Source: Granulicella sp. 5B5 (GTDB lineage Bacteria > Acidobacteriota > Terriglobia > Terriglobales > Acidobacteriaceae). Taken from it: DNA of 64,000 bases. The translations under genes and the position numbers were made by a program. The stretch's first letter is position 1. Each line of letters starts with the position of its first letter. Positions 35,390 to 45,141 of this stretch are shown piece after piece. The stretch spans positions 2,604,001 to 2,668,000 of the forward strand of contig NZ_CP046444.1 in NCBI RefSeq assembly GCF_014083945.1. Direction: 5' to 3'. The notes beneath the pieces were generated by a model. It worked only from the letters and a program-made list of their open reading frames with translations. It was not told the DNA's origin and made no database searches.

Positions 35390-37102
35390 TTACTTGAGAC
35401 GCTCCGTAAGAAGATGATCGCCGACGCGCAATGCGTTGGCGATGATCGTTAACGACGGATTCACTGCTGACGCAGAGGGGAAGCACGAGGCGTCGACGAC
35501 GTAGAGGTTGTCGAGATCGTGCGCTTTGCAGTGCGAGTCGAGCACGCTGGTTGCGGGATCGTTGCCCATGCGACAGGTGCCGTTCTGGTGGCCTACCCCT
35601 TCGAGCGGGATGCGCTTTTTGAAGTAGGCGCTCAAAGGCAGGTGCATGTCGGCGTGGCCTGCCTGCTTGAGTGTTGTGACCCAGCGGTCTTTCAGGCGGT
35701 TGAAGCTCTCGACGTTGTTGGGCGTGTAGCTGAGCCGGATGCACCCCTGTGGAGCGACGGCAACGCTGGCGCTCTCGTTGTAGAGGCCTGTGTCGCTGGA
35801 GCCGTGCACACCTGCGACGCCGGGCTGCTGCGAGATCTCCGATGCGATGGCCTCGTTGGGTGTTGCGTTCACGAGCGTAACGCGATTGTCTGGGGCGGGG
35901 AGGTCTTCTGTTGTGAGCCACCATGGCACGGCGCGATGCTTCATCGTCTCCAGCACAAAACCCGGAGTCAGCGGGGGTGCATCGCTTTTCATCATCTCGT
36001 GATGGAAGGAGCCTACCGGCTGCACCTGGCCCAGCGGATATGGATACGAAGGGTCGGGGTCCTGCAGATAGAAGTCGTTGGTGCCCCAGGTCTTGGTGTA
36101 GCTGTCGGTGTTGGTGTCGGTGGTGATGGCCAGCAGCGCGTCGGCCTGGTGGTACATGAAGTTGCGGCCCACCTGGTCCGACAAGTTGTTCGCGAGGCCG
36201 CGCGGGTGCTTGTCGTTTGCGGATTGCAGCAGCACGACTGCTGAGTTGATGGCGCCTGCGCAGAGCGCAAAGATGTCTGCCGAGTAGGTTGCCGTTGCGT
36301 TGGAGTCTGCGTGCAGGACCTCAACTTCGGTGACCGCTGTCCCGGTTGTGTTGGTCAGCAGACGCAGCACGCGCGTGCCGGTCATAAGGGTCACGTTGGG
36401 CAGCGACATGATCTCGCGGATGCAGTTGATGTCCGCGTCGGACTTTGCGTGAACGAGACAGGGATAGCCGTCGCAGGTGTCACAGCGCACGCACTTGCTC
36501 GCGACAGGATCAGCTTCATTGCGCTTAAGGCCAAGCGGGATCGGGAAGGTATTCACGCCGAGTTTGCGCACAGCGTCTTCGATCAACTGCATGCGCGGCT
36601 CGTTGGTGAAGGCCGGGTAGGGATAGGGTTTGGAGTGGAAGGGTTCGGTGGGATCGAACGAGGAGCCGTAGCCTCCGGGCACGGCCGGCGCGGAGCCGAG
36701 ATCACCGTGTACATGGAAGAGCTCTTCTGCCTGGTTGTAGTAGGGCTCGAGGTCAGCGTAGCTGATGGGCCACGCGGGCGAGATGCCGCCCTTGTGGCGG
36801 ATGACGCCGAAGTCTTCGGCGCGCATGCGGAACATGGCCGCGCCGTAGACCTTCGTCTGGCCGCCGACGAAGTAGGCTTGCTGCGGGTGCAGTGGCTTGC
36901 CGTCCTTGTCCTGCCAGGTCTCCTTGGTGTGGTAGCGGTTGTCGAGAAAGACGGCGGAGGTGGACCAATTCAGCTTCTCCTGCGGCAGGAAGGGGCCGCG
37001 CTCGAGGATGAGGATCTGCTTGCCAGCTTTTGCGAGGCGATGAGCGAGCGTGCCGCCGCCAGCGCCGGTGCCGATGATGATCGCTTCGTAATGTGTCGCC
37101 AT
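35390..37102 (-). CDS. GMC family oxidoreductase
   Basis: 570 aa FAD-dependent oxidase/dehydrogenase of the glucose-methanol-choline family. The dinucleotide fold IIIGTGAGGGTLAHRLAKAG is at residues 9-28, FVGGQTKVYGAAMFRM is the FAD-attachment region, and the C-terminal GTCRMGNDP with NPSLTIIANAL carries the active-site His/Asn area. A four-Cys stretch (CVRCDTCDGYPC) is notable. Substrate (sugar or alcohol) not known. AAGGACCT precedes the ATG. Same strand as the aquaporin gene but 117 bases apart. Confidence 0.92.
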   Translation of the reverse strand: MATHYEAIIIGTGAGGGTLAHRLAKAGKQILILERGPFLPQEKLNWSTSAVFLDNRYHTKETWQDKDGKPLHPQQAYFVGGQTKVYGAAMFRMRAEDFGVIRHKGGISPAWPISYADLEPYYNQAEELFHVHGDLGSAPAVPGGYGSSFDPTEPFHSKPYPYPAFTNEPRMQLIEDAVRKLGVNTFPIPLGLKRNEADPVASKCVRCDTCDGYPCLVHAKSDADINCIREIMSLPNVTLMTGTRVLRLLTNTTGTAVTEVEVLHADSNATATYSADIFALCAGAINSAVVLLQSANDKHPRGLANNLSDQVGRNFMYHQADALLAITTDTNTDSYTKTWGTNDFYLQDPDPSYPYPLGQVQPVGSFHHEMMKSDAPPLTPGFVLETMKHRAVPWWLTTEDLPAPDNRVTLVNATPNEAIASEISQQPGVAGVHGSSDTGLYNESASVAVAPQGCIRLSYTPNNVESFNRLKDRWVTTLKQAGHADMHLPLSAYFKKRIPLEGVGHQNGTCRMGNDPATSVLDSHCKAHDLDNLYVVDASCFPSASAVNPSLTIIANALRVGDHLLTERLK

Positions 37103-37218
37103 AGGTCCTTGGATGCTGATGCTACGCCTGTGCGGGCACTCGGAGGATAAAAGTATTTACAAACTCTTCAGGAGACGTTCTGAGTTGCAGGTTGGGCATG
37201 GCCGCTATGTCAACACGG

Positions 37219-38034
37219 TTACGGCGAGGGGAGGTCGCTGGGTCCGTGGTGCAGTTTGGCGCATAAGACGCCCGCTTTCCCGTAGAGGAGGACGTACACC
37301 TGCGCCGCGAGAAACATCCCCAGCAAGGGTGCGGTGAAGTAGAGCCAGATCGCTGTCCAGATATGGGCGAAGCAGGCTGAGCCCACGGTGCGCGCAGGGT
37401 TGATGCTGAAGCCGGAGACTGGGCCGAAGAGCAGAACGTAGAAGGTGATGAGCACGCCGACGAGGTAGCTGGTCAGCTTTGCGAAGGCGGCGCGGTTGGA
37501 GGTCCAAAGAACCATGCCCATCAGGAGCGCAGCCATGAAGAACTCGGCGGCGAAGGCTGCGTCCGTGCCGTATTTGCCGGGGACGGTGATGGCATAGAGC
37601 ACCGGCGGCGGGGCGAGCCACTTGCCCAGAAACAACGCTGCGACGCCCACGCCTGCGATGCCGCCTGCAAACTGTCCGGCGACGTAGAACGTGGTGTCCC
37701 ATGGCGCGATCTTGCCCAGCCACAGATAGGTAAGCGTGATGGAGGGATTGAAGTGTGCGCCTGAACGTCTGCCCATCGGTGAATGAATGATGAGCACGGC
37801 GGTCACGCCCATCGCCGCGCCCATCGCGAGGCCGCGCAGTGCGAGGCTCGGCATTGCGGCGGATATCGGAGATGCGGGCGAGTACAGCAGGACGTCGCCA
37901 AAGCAGGCGGAGAGCATGAAGATCGCCAGCTCCGCGCCTTCAAACAGGTAGAGATGCCAGTGCTGCCGGAGGGCAGCACTGGCCGTGGTTGCGTTGCTCT
38001 TGCCCCGCTGGCGTTGGGCCATCCCTCTTGGCAT
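37219..38034 (-). CDS. Aquaporin / MIP family channel
   Basis: 271 aa with six hydrophobic helices. The two half-helix motifs read NPS (HFNPSITLTYLW) and NPA (INPARTVGS); the first has Ser instead of Ala. In the second motif NPAR gives the selectivity arginine. Such NPS/NPA variants occur in some bacterial MIPs. Water or small-solute permeation expected; which cannot be told. The start could be a few codons later (MAQRQRGK). Confidence 0.88.
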   Translation of the reverse strand: MPRGMAQRQRGKSNATTASAALRQHWHLYLFEGAELAIFMLSACFGDVLLYSPASPISAAMPSLALRGLAMGAAMGVTAVLIIHSPMGRRSGAHFNPSITLTYLWLGKIAPWDTTFYVAGQFAGGIAGVGVAALFLGKWLAPPPVLYAITVPGKYGTDAAFAAEFFMAALLMGMVLWTSNRAAFAKLTSYLVGVLITFYVLLFGPVSGFSINPARTVGSACFAHIWTAIWLYFTAPLLGMFLAAQVYVLLYGKAGVLCAKLHHGPSDLPSP

Positions 38035-38076
38035 CGCTCTATCGTAGACGAGGCGAGTTGTGGCCCAGCGAATCGT

Positions 38077-39051
38077 TTAGAGGCCTTGTTCGGTGAGGAA
38101 CTTGCCGATCTCCGCGTACTCTGCGTCGCTCAGGCGGAAGGTTGCCGCGGGCAGCACGCCTTCGACCTGCTGGGCGCTGCGGCCGCCTACGATGGCTGCG
38201 GTGATGGCAGGATTGTGCAGCGTCCAGGCGATGGCGACGACACCGGCCATGACGCCGTGGCGGGCGCCGATCTGCTTCATCAGCTCCGCCAGGGCAAGGT
38301 TCCGGGAGAGCTGCGGCTCCTGGAAGTTCTTTGCGCGGCTACGGAAGTCGTTCTCCGGCAGCGCGGCGACGCGCTCTTTGTTCATGGCCCCGGTCAGCAG
38401 GCCGGAGTGCATGGGCGCGTAGTTGATGACGCCGATGCCATGCTGCTTGCAGAAGGGCAGAATGGAGTCTTCGACCGCGCGGTTGATCGCCGAGTACGGC
38501 GGCTGCAGTGAGGTGATCGGCGCAATCTTTATGGCGCGCTCCATCTGCGCGACGCTGAAGTTGGAGACGCCGATCCAGCGCACCTTGCCTTCGCGCTGCA
38601 GAGCGGCCATGGTGCTCCAGCCTTCTTCAACCTCATCGTCCGGCACGGGCCAGTGGATCTGGTAGAGGTCGATCGCGTCGACCTGCAGGCGGCGCAGGCT
38701 CTGCTCGACCTCCTCGCGGATCTTCTTCATCGTCTGGACAATCTTGCGGTCTTCACCCCAGGTCATGGAGGACTTGGTGAAGACATAAGGCTTGTGGCTG
38801 GTGGACTTGAGTGCCCGCGCCACGACCTCTTCGGAGTGTCCGAGGCCGTAGACCGCGGCGGTGTCGATCCAGTTGATGCCGGCGTCGAGAGCGGCGTGAA
38901 TGGCGGCGATGGAGTCGCTGTCTTCCTGCGCGCCCCAGCCATACTGCCAGTCGCCGCCGCCGATGGCCCATGCGCCAAAACCGATCGATGTGAGCTGCAT
39001 ATCCGAGTTACCAAGCTGTTTTGTGTTGCCGAGAGGAGAGGTATTCGTCAT
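38077..39051 (-). CDS. Aldo/keto reductase
   Basis: 324 aa NADPH-dependent reductase with a TIM-barrel fold. The tetrad is visible: Asp in WIDTAAVYGLGHSEEVV (with the catalytic Tyr), Lys in YVFTKSSMTW, and His in YQIHWP. The cofactor loop GGRSAQQVEG is at the C-terminal end. Substrate unknown. Lies 42 bases upstream of the aquaporin gene on the same strand, so co-transcription is possible. Confidence 0.93.
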   Translation of the reverse strand: MTNTSPLGNTKQLGNSDMQLTSIGFGAWAIGGGDWQYGWGAQEDSDSIAAIHAALDAGINWIDTAAVYGLGHSEEVVARALKSTSHKPYVFTKSSMTWGEDRKIVQTMKKIREEVEQSLRRLQVDAIDLYQIHWPVPDDEVEEGWSTMAALQREGKVRWIGVSNFSVAQMERAIKIAPITSLQPPYSAINRAVEDSILPFCKQHGIGVINYAPMHSGLLTGAMNKERVAALPENDFRSRAKNFQEPQLSRNLALAELMKQIGARHGVMAGVVAIAWTLHNPAITAAIVGGRSAQQVEGVLPAATFRLSDAEYAEIGKFLTEQGL

Positions 39052-39216
39052 ATGGGTTCGATGCTGTAACGGATACGCTCGCTGCGTGTCGTACAGGCAT
39101 CCAAGCCTTTCTGGTCGATATTCGATGCGAACGTTTCAATGGTCGGATTGCGCAGTCGGCGCATCTACCATGAGAGAGTTGTATCAGACCGGTGTGACAC
39201 GGAGGGAAGTCGAACC

Positions 39217-40587
39217 ATGAGCTCGGCAATCCAGCAACGACTGGCAGAGGAGCGGCCGCGGCCGCGAGTCATCATCATTGGAGCAGGTTTTGCTGGGCTG
39301 GCTGCGGCGCGGCGGTTGGGCAAACTCGCTGTAGATGTGACGCTGCTGGATCGCAAGAACCACCACACGTTTCAGCCACTGCTCTACCAGGTGGCGCTGG
39401 CTGTGCTTTCGCCGGGCGATATCGCACAGCCTATCCGCAGCATTGTGCGCGACTTTCAGAACACGGAAGTCGTGATGGACGAGGTGCTTGGCATCGACAC
39501 GGTGAAACGCCGCGTACACATCAAGAGCGGTGTGGAGATGATCTACGACTACCTGATCCTCGCCACCGGCTCCACGCACAGCTACTTTGGCAAGCCGGAG
39601 TGGGCGGCGCTGGCGCCCGGCCTGAAGACCGTGGAGGATGCGACGGAGATCCGCCGCCGCGTGCTGCTGGCCTTTGAGCTGGCCGAGCGGCAGATGCTGG
39701 AGACCGGTACGCACCCGCCACTGCAGTTTGTCGTGATTGGCGGCGGCCCCACGGGGGTTGAGCTTGCCGGGGCCATCTCAGACATTGCGCGGCTTTACAT
39801 GACGAAGGACTTTCGCCACATCGACACCAAGACCGCGCAGGTGCTCATTCTGGAGGGCTCGCCACATGTGCTCGCGGCATACCCTGAGGACCTGCAGCAG
39901 AGCGCGGTGAAGCAGTTGAACGCGCTGGGCGTGATGGTCCGCACGGGTGCGCATGTAACGGACATCCAGCCCGGCTATGTGATGGTGGGCGATGAGCGCG
40001 TGGAGAGCTGCTGTACGCTGTGGGCGGCGGGCGTGCAGGCTTCGCCGCTGGGCAAGCTGCTGGCGCAGACGCCGGGGGTTGAGCTCGACCGGCGCGGCTG
40101 CGTGATGGTGAACCAGTATCTCAACCCCAAGAACCTGCCTGAGGTCTTTGTCTGTGGCGACCTTGCGCACGCGGAGCAGGACGGCAAGCAGGTCCCCGGT
40201 GTTGCGCAACCGGCCATGCAGATGGGCGATTATGCGGCGCGGCGCATCGGACTGCTCATCGCGAACTCCGACAAGGCCGCTAAGATGAAGCCGTTCCGTT
40301 ACTTCGACAAGGGCGACATGGCGACCATCGGGCGCAAGGCCGCGGTGGCGCGCGTGTCGTGGCCGTTCAAGGCGAACCTGTCAGGGTTTATTGCATGGAT
40401 GATGTGGATGTTCGTGCATATCTATTTTCTGGTCGGCTTCCGCAACCGGCTCTCCGTGTTCCGCAGCTGGGCATTTACATACATTCAGCTACAGGACGGC
40501 GTGCGCCTGATCATCGGTTCACAGACACTGCCTGGCTGGGACGAGCTTGCACCCACGCCAGCAGCACCGGGCGATCAAAAGATATAG
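39217..40587 (+). CDS. NAD(P)/FAD-dependent oxidoreductase, type II NADH dehydrogenase family
   Basis: 456 aa. It has two dinucleotide-binding folds: RVIIIGAGFAGLAAARRLG (FAD, residues about 17-35) and FVVIGGGPTGVELAGAI (NADH). HHTFQPLLYQVALAVLSPGDIA matches NDH-2, as does VFVCGDLAHAEQDGKQVPGVAQPAMQ (split). A C-terminal hydrophobic helix (GFIAWMMWMFVHIYFLVGF) attaches it to the membrane, where it would pass electrons from NADH to quinone without pumping protons. ATG 39217 follows GGAGGGAAG; a longer start at 39139 is unlikely. Divergent from the aldo/keto reductase gene. Confidence 0.92.
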   Translation: MSSAIQQRLAEERPRPRVIIIGAGFAGLAAARRLGKLAVDVTLLDRKNHHTFQPLLYQVALAVLSPGDIAQPIRSIVRDFQNTEVVMDEVLGIDTVKRRVHIKSGVEMIYDYLILATGSTHSYFGKPEWAALAPGLKTVEDATEIRRRVLLAFELAERQMLETGTHPPLQFVVIGGGPTGVELAGAISDIARLYMTKDFRHIDTKTAQVLILEGSPHVLAAYPEDLQQSAVKQLNALGVMVRTGAHVTDIQPGYVMVGDERVESCCTLWAAGVQASPLGKLLAQTPGVELDRRGCVMVNQYLNPKNLPEVFVCGDLAHAEQDGKQVPGVAQPAMQMGDYAARRIGLLIANSDKAAKMKPFRYFDKGDMATIGRKAAVARVSWPFKANLSGFIAWMMWMFVHIYFLVGFRNRLSVFRSWAFTYIQLQDGVRLIIGSQTLPGWDELAPTPAAPGDQKI

Positions 40588-40636
40588 CCGCGCAGCATAC
40601 CTTCTGCCGCGCGGCCAGGGATCAGAGTGCGGAAGT

Positions 40637-41218
40637 TTACTTGATGCGGAAGACGAGGCCAGCCGAGAAGTTCAGCAACTTGGCTGCGGGGATGCTGGTT
40701 CCGCTCTGGTGGACCTGGCTGCTGGTCGTTGTCACGGAGCCGTAGCCGACCTCGATAATGCGCCAGTCCACATGCTTACCCAGTGTCTTGTCCGCGCCCA
40801 CAAAGCCGTCAAACGCTAACTTGGTGGTGTGCGCGCCGTTGTACGGAGAGTGCGTCGTGCCCGAGCCGATGGAGATCTGCGCATATGGCTTGAGGCCAAA
40901 GGCCAGCGGGTGCGAGGCTACACGCGGCCCCACAAGAAAGCTGTTCAGCAGCGCGTTGTTGCCGTGCTCGATCTGGTCGCGCACATCAAAGCTTACATTC
41001 AGCGCTGGGTTCTGGAGGAACGTGTAGTAGCCGCCGATGCTCACCCCGCCGAAGGTCTGCGAGGTATCGTTGTCGCCTAAAAACGCGAACGGCCCGGTGT
41101 CCGCCTTGCTGTTGCTCGCGCGGGTCACAATCGGGTTCAAGTACAGGCCGATCTGTGCGTGTGCAGCGACAGTCGTCAGGGCAAGGGCAAAGGTCGAAAC
41201 AAGATACCGCAGCTTCAT
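40637..41218 (-). CDS. Predicted outer-membrane beta-barrel protein
   Basis: 193 aa with a signal peptide (LRYLVSTFALALTTVAAHAQ, cut after AHA). The mature part alternates polar and hydrophobic residues in strands with Gly/Tyr/Phe (FGGVSIGGYYTFLQ, ALNVSFDVRDQI, YAQISIGSGTT) and ends LNFSAGLVFRIK, a C-terminal aromatic-rich strand typical of porin-like barrels. Function unknown. Convergent to the NDH-2 gene. Confidence 0.78.
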   Translation of the reverse strand: MKLRYLVSTFALALTTVAAHAQIGLYLNPIVTRASNSKADTGPFAFLGDNDTSQTFGGVSIGGYYTFLQNPALNVSFDVRDQIEHGNNALLNSFLVGPRVASHPLAFGLKPYAQISIGSGTTHSPYNGAHTTKLAFDGFVGADKTLGKHVDWRIIEVGYGSVTTTSSQVHQSGTSIPAAKLLNFSAGLVFRIK

Positions 41219-41370
41219 TAAAAACGATCCTCAGATAGGTGGCGCTGGTCGGGTTGCGCGGGACTCTAGCAGGTTAGACTCTGCCCAAAGCGCACTGTCA
41301 CAAGTCTAGTGCCTCCAGCGTGTGCGCGGGGAGCCTCCGGGGCGCAAATCGGCGTTTTCGGGCAAAGAAA

Positions 41371-41403
41371 ATCGGCGGCCACCCCTTGTGGGCGACCGCC
41401 GAT
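41371..41403 (-). terminator. Hairpin downstream of ilvE
   Basis: Arms ATCGGCGG (41371-41378) and CCGCCGAT (41396-41403) with an inner CCAC/GTGG pair. On the minus strand it is followed by TTTTCTTTG, a good T-rich run. Confidence 0.78.
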
Positions 41404-41428
41404 CGTGTTTGCGCCTTGCAGCTGCAGC

Positions 41429-42364
41429 CTAGACGCCTACCGGCTCCTGCACCTTCACCGGCGTCAGCCAGTTGTGGCGGTCGGGCGCATGGCCGTTGAC
41501 GATGTCGAAGAACGCCTTATGCAGCGCGCTGGTGATGGGCCCCATAGAGCCGTCGCCGATCAGGATGCGGTCGACCGAGCGCAGGTGCGTGACCTCTGCG
41601 GCGGTGCCGGTGAAGAAGGCCTCGTCGCAGATATAGAGTAGCTCGCGCGGCAGCGACTGCTCCACGACCGTGTAGCCGTGCTCTTTCGCCAGCGTCATGA
41701 TGGAGTCGCGCGTGATGCCGCTGAGCACACTGTTTGCCAGCGGCGTGGTGTAGATGGTGCCGCCGCGGACGAGGAACAGGTTCTCGCCTGAGCCCTCCGA
41801 GAGATAGCCGTTGCGGTCCAACGCAATGCCCTCGGAGTAGCCGTTGATGTCGGCCTCCATGCGGATCAGCTGCGAGTTCATGTAGTTCGCACCAGCCTTC
41901 GCGAGCGAGGGCATCGTGTTCGGCGCGAGCCGGTTCCAGCTGGAGATGCAGACATCCGCACCATCGTTGCCGGCAACGTACTTGCCCCACGGGAAGTTCG
42001 CAACGTACACCTCGACCGGCACCTTGATCGGGTTCACGCCGATCTCGCCGTAGCCGCGGAACGCGATCGGACGAATGTAGCAGGGTGTCACGCCGTTGGC
42101 TTCCACCACGTCCACCACCGACGCCTTAAGCTGCTCGAGCGTGTAGGGAAGCTCCATGCGGTAGATCTTCGCGGAGTCGATGAGCCGCTGCATGTGCTCA
42201 GTAAGCCGGAAGATGCCCGCGCCTTCGCCCTGCGTGTAACAGCGAATGCCTTCAAATACCGACGAGCCATAGTGGACCACATGGCTCATCACATGGATAT
42301 TGGCCTTCTCCCACGGAATCAGATCTCCGTTGTGCCAGATGTTTTTCGTCGCCTGGATCGGCAT
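41429..42364 (-). CDS. ilvE: Branched-chain amino acid aminotransferase
   Basis: 311 aa PLP enzyme for the last step of valine, leucine and isoleucine synthesis. Fold-type IV motifs are present: HVVHYGSSVFEGIRCY near the start, the PLP-lysine strand in ANYMNSQLIRMEA, EGSGENLFLVRGGTIYTTP, and the threonine-phosphate loop FFTGTAAEVTHLRSVD. AAAGGA precedes the ATG. Stands alone here, with a terminator after it. Confidence 0.94.
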   Translation of the reverse strand: MPIQATKNIWHNGDLIPWEKANIHVMSHVVHYGSSVFEGIRCYTQGEGAGIFRLTEHMQRLIDSAKIYRMELPYTLEQLKASVVDVVEANGVTPCYIRPIAFRGYGEIGVNPIKVPVEVYVANFPWGKYVAGNDGADVCISSWNRLAPNTMPSLAKAGANYMNSQLIRMEADINGYSEGIALDRNGYLSEGSGENLFLVRGGTIYTTPLANSVLSGITRDSIMTLAKEHGYTVVEQSLPRELLYICDEAFFTGTAAEVTHLRSVDRILIGDGSMGPITSALHKAFFDIVNGHAPDRHNWLTPVKVQEPVGV

Positions 42365-42391
42365 ACTTCACATTCCTTTCTATGCTGCCGG

Positions 42392-43708
42392 TTACTTCAC
42401 GGTAGCTGGGCCTTCCGCTTTCAAATGTATTGTAAGGGGAATCTTCAACAGAAGCAGGCAAATCAATAGCAACGCAGCGCATTTCAATATGCCGTTCACG
42501 CGCATACCGCGTAGCTCGATCCAGGTTTGCGAGGTGGCCAGAACCGCGAAGGCTGCGAAGAAGGTCTTCGCCTGCGGAAAGACTTCGCCTCTCTGTATGG
42601 CTGCAAGGTACGCAGCCGTCACGATCCCCACCACGAGATAGCTATGGATCAGCGTGTAGTCATAAGAGACAGGCGGCAGCAGTTCCAATGCGATGAGCAG
42701 CAGGCATAGCTGGTTCAACAGTGGCAGCCGACGCATCCAGCGCAGGTAGATCACCGGTGCGACGATGAGTACTGTCGCCTCATAGGCCATGCCGAGATGC
42801 GGCCAGTTCTGCCCTAAATGCAGCATGTTCAGCGACAGAACCTCTTTGATAGCGCCGAGGATTGTGTGGTCCTGGTTCAACTCGCTGCGGCGTGCTGACC
42901 CGGCGTAGTGGCCCAGAAAACCTGCGACGCCATGCACGCTTCCCATCATGGCGGCGACAACAGTTGGGCCAACATACCAGCAAGACGCTAAGAGCGTGGC
43001 TGCACCGCTGCAGGCACCCACGACAAAGGCCCACAGCGTTTTGCGGTGCAAGAGCACCAGTAGAACTACTAGTGGATAGAGTTTGAGGGCGCCCGTACAT
43101 CCCCACAGCACGGCTGCGAGCATCGGGCGATTGCGGAGATACGCCCACACGCCCGCGGCCAGGCCGATGTAGACAAACAGTTCCAGATTTCCGCGGTCGT
43201 ATAGCGTGTGCCACGGATAGCTTGTCAACAGCAGGGTCAAGGTGAGCGCGCAGGCATTTCTCGTTGCTACCCGGTGTGTCCGCAGTAAATGAAAAAACAG
43301 GGCCGCCGAGAGGAAAGCGCTGCTGGCGAGCAGCAGGTTGAAGACCAGGTGTGTCCTCTCACCAAAGCTGTAGAGCCACGCATAGATCACCGCGAGCGGT
43401 GCGGGATACGCGAAGCGGTCCTGGCTGGTGAAGAAAGCCGAGGTGTGCAGGTATTGGAAGAGAGCGTGATAGTGCCACAGGTCTCCGAAGCGGTCCGGCC
43501 CCTCCGACCAAAGTTGGGCCTCCAGAAGAGGCACACCGCGAATCCGGTACCAGAGGAGGACCAGCGCGGTCAGTGCGGTCAGAGCCCATATCATCCGGAA
43601 GTAGAACCGCAGCCCATCGGGCTTGATCGGTGGAGGCTGTTGAGCTGGTTCAGGCTCCGCGCCGAGCGACCGCGATCTCCGTCCATTTTCGTATGTAAGC
43701 GGCTTCAT
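42392..43708 (-). CDS. Polytopic membrane protein, GT87/DUF2029-like glycosyltransferase
   Basis: 438 aa with about ten hydrophobic helices. The loop between the first helices (FAYPAPLAVIYAWLYSFGE) and the segments LYDRGNLELFVYIGLAAG and CTGALKLYPLVVLL match the GT87 group, polyprenol-phosphate-dependent mannosyl/arabinosyl transferases acting on the outer face of the inner membrane. Activity here is inferred. The ATG at 43708 is chosen over 43825, which would overlap the marC start region. Ends 27 bases upstream of the ilvE start. Confidence 0.82.
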   Translation of the reverse strand: MKPLTYENGRRSRSLGAEPEPAQQPPPIKPDGLRFYFRMIWALTALTALVLLWYRIRGVPLLEAQLWSEGPDRFGDLWHYHALFQYLHTSAFFTSQDRFAYPAPLAVIYAWLYSFGERTHLVFNLLLASSAFLSAALFFHLLRTHRVATRNACALTLTLLLTSYPWHTLYDRGNLELFVYIGLAAGVWAYLRNRPMLAAVLWGCTGALKLYPLVVLLVLLHRKTLWAFVVGACSGAATLLASCWYVGPTVVAAMMGSVHGVAGFLGHYAGSARRSELNQDHTILGAIKEVLSLNMLHLGQNWPHLGMAYEATVLIVAPVIYLRWMRRLPLLNQLCLLLIALELLPPVSYDYTLIHSYLVVGIVTAAYLAAIQRGEVFPQAKTFFAAFAVLATSQTWIELRGMRVNGILKCAALLLICLLLLKIPLTIHLKAEGPATVK

Positions 43709-43789
43709 CACAGGAGTTGCCGCTACTGTAGCACGGACCTCGAGCGTTCTTCGTTGAGTCGATGCTGGCTGTGAAAGAATCAGATCTCC

Positions 43790-44461
43790 ATGTTCGGCCC
43801 CAACCCAGCCTCGGCCCTTGAGCACTCGGTTTATGTGCGCTTCTCTCTGCTTGCGCTCAGCTCGATCTTCTTTCTCGTGGACCCCTTTGCCGCGCTGCCG
43901 ACCTTCCTGGGTGTGACTGCGGGCTACGATGCGGCACGTCGTGTTCGCACCGCGCGCAAGGCCTCACTTACGGCGTTCGTCATTCTGAGTGTGTTCGCCT
44001 TTGCGGGCCAGTTCATCTTCCGGCTCTTCGGCATCACGCTGCCGGCGTTTGAGATCGCCGGCGGCATTATCCTGCTGCTCATCGGGTTGGACATGCTGGA
44101 AGCCAAACGCTCGCCGACACAGGAGACCAGTCCAGAGACAGTGGCGGCTGCTGAAAAGGACGATGTCGGCATCGTGCCTATGGGTATCCCCATGCTTGCC
44201 GGGCCGGGTTCGATTGCGACTGTGATGGTGCTCGTCGGCCAGGCACAGACGCACTGGCAGATGGTTGCCATTATCGGCGCCATTGCAATTACTGCGGCGA
44301 TCTGCTTCGTGGTGCTTGGCAGCGCTACCCGGGTGGCTGCACTACTGGGGGACACGGGCATTCGCATCCTCGTCCGCATTATGGGCCTGCTGCTGGTAGC
44401 GCTTGCCGTACAGTACTTCGTCAACGGCCTGCAGGACTTGAATGTGATAGAACGGCTGTAA
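43790..44461 (+). CDS. MarC family integral membrane protein
   Basis: 223 aa with six hydrophobic helices. MarC motifs: FFLVDPFAALPTFLGVTAG, IAGGIILLLIGLDMLEAK, and the conserved VPMGIPMLAGPGSIAT. The family's transport role is not established; older links to multiple antibiotic resistance are doubtful. Divergent from the GT87-like gene and last gene before the rRNA operon. Confidence 0.93.
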   Translation: MFGPNPASALEHSVYVRFSLLALSSIFFLVDPFAALPTFLGVTAGYDAARRVRTARKASLTAFVILSVFAFAGQFIFRLFGITLPAFEIAGGIILLLIGLDMLEAKRSPTQETSPETVAAAEKDDVGIVPMGIPMLAGPGSIATVMVLVGQAQTHWQMVAIIGAIAITAAICFVVLGSATRVAALLGDTGIRILVRIMGLLLVALAVQYFVNGLQDLNVIERL

Positions 44462-44943
44462 AGCGCAAAGGTGCTGTATTCATAGGGGTTCCGCTACGTT
44501 TTCCTCATGCTTCCTCTGTCTTCCACAGGCGAAAGAGTTGCACTACCCCGTTGCCTTTGCTATTGTTGGGAAGTCGCAAATGACCGCGACGACGTTCTGA
44601 GACAAGCGAGTTGCAAAGATACGCAACGTCATGTACTCTGAATGAGTAGCAAATGCTTCGCGCCTGAGTCCTGTTGGACGTTGACGGCAAGCCGGAGCGC
44701 AGTCCAAGCGTTTGACCGCGGTAGTAAGAGCCACTGGTTGTAGTAGTAACCAAGCCGTCCGCCTCCAAACCCAAGCCACTGCAAGTCGCAAACAAGGTAG
44801 AGTTTCTACCGGGTTTGTATTGTTTTGAAGCCTAGCGCTTCACGGCTCCTTTTCGGGTCGTACGGATGTTTTGACAATTTGCGCTGTGATTCTGCTTCAA
44901 CTCTTTCGCTGATACAGTCCGAAAGAAAAGTTGAAGAAAAGAG
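44462..44943. other. Gap upstream of the rRNA promoter
   Basis: 482 bases with lower GC than the flanking genes and no supported gene. Minus-strand open frames at 44505-44795 and 44806-45072 overlap each other's region and lack codon bias or motifs. The base composition suits an rRNA upstream region. A TTGACA at 44871 has no matching -10 at normal spacing. Confidence 0.5.
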
Positions 44944-44972
44944 TTGACAAGCGAACGAGAGTTCGATACTCT
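44944..44972 (+). promoter_or_regulatory. rRNA operon promoter
   Basis: TTGACA (44944-44949), exactly 17 bases, TACTCT (44967-44972). Consensus -35 and good spacing, about 320 bases before 16S, as expected for rrn. Confidence 0.72.
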
Positions 44973-45141
44973 CAGAAAGTTCGCGCAAAACACTGCAGCG
45001 AGGCCGGTGAACAAAAGAAACACTTTCCCGGATACTCCCCAGTACAAACAGCGCAATCAAGTTCGAGGACACAAAGCTACGTGGCTATGCCCTAGCGTTG
45101 GTCCTTGATCCAAAACTGCCCGCTCAGGCGTGTGCAGTTGG

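Noticed and set aside
44871-44899. A second rRNA promoter starting at TTGACA 44871
   Set aside because: No acceptable -10 at 16-18 bases; GATACA at 44911 is too far.
44505-45072. Minus-strand open frames upstream of the rRNA operon, one ending like a recombinase tail
   Set aside because: No recognisable domain, no ribosome-binding site, no high-GC codon pattern, and they lie in the rrn promoter region (the second covers the promoter itself).
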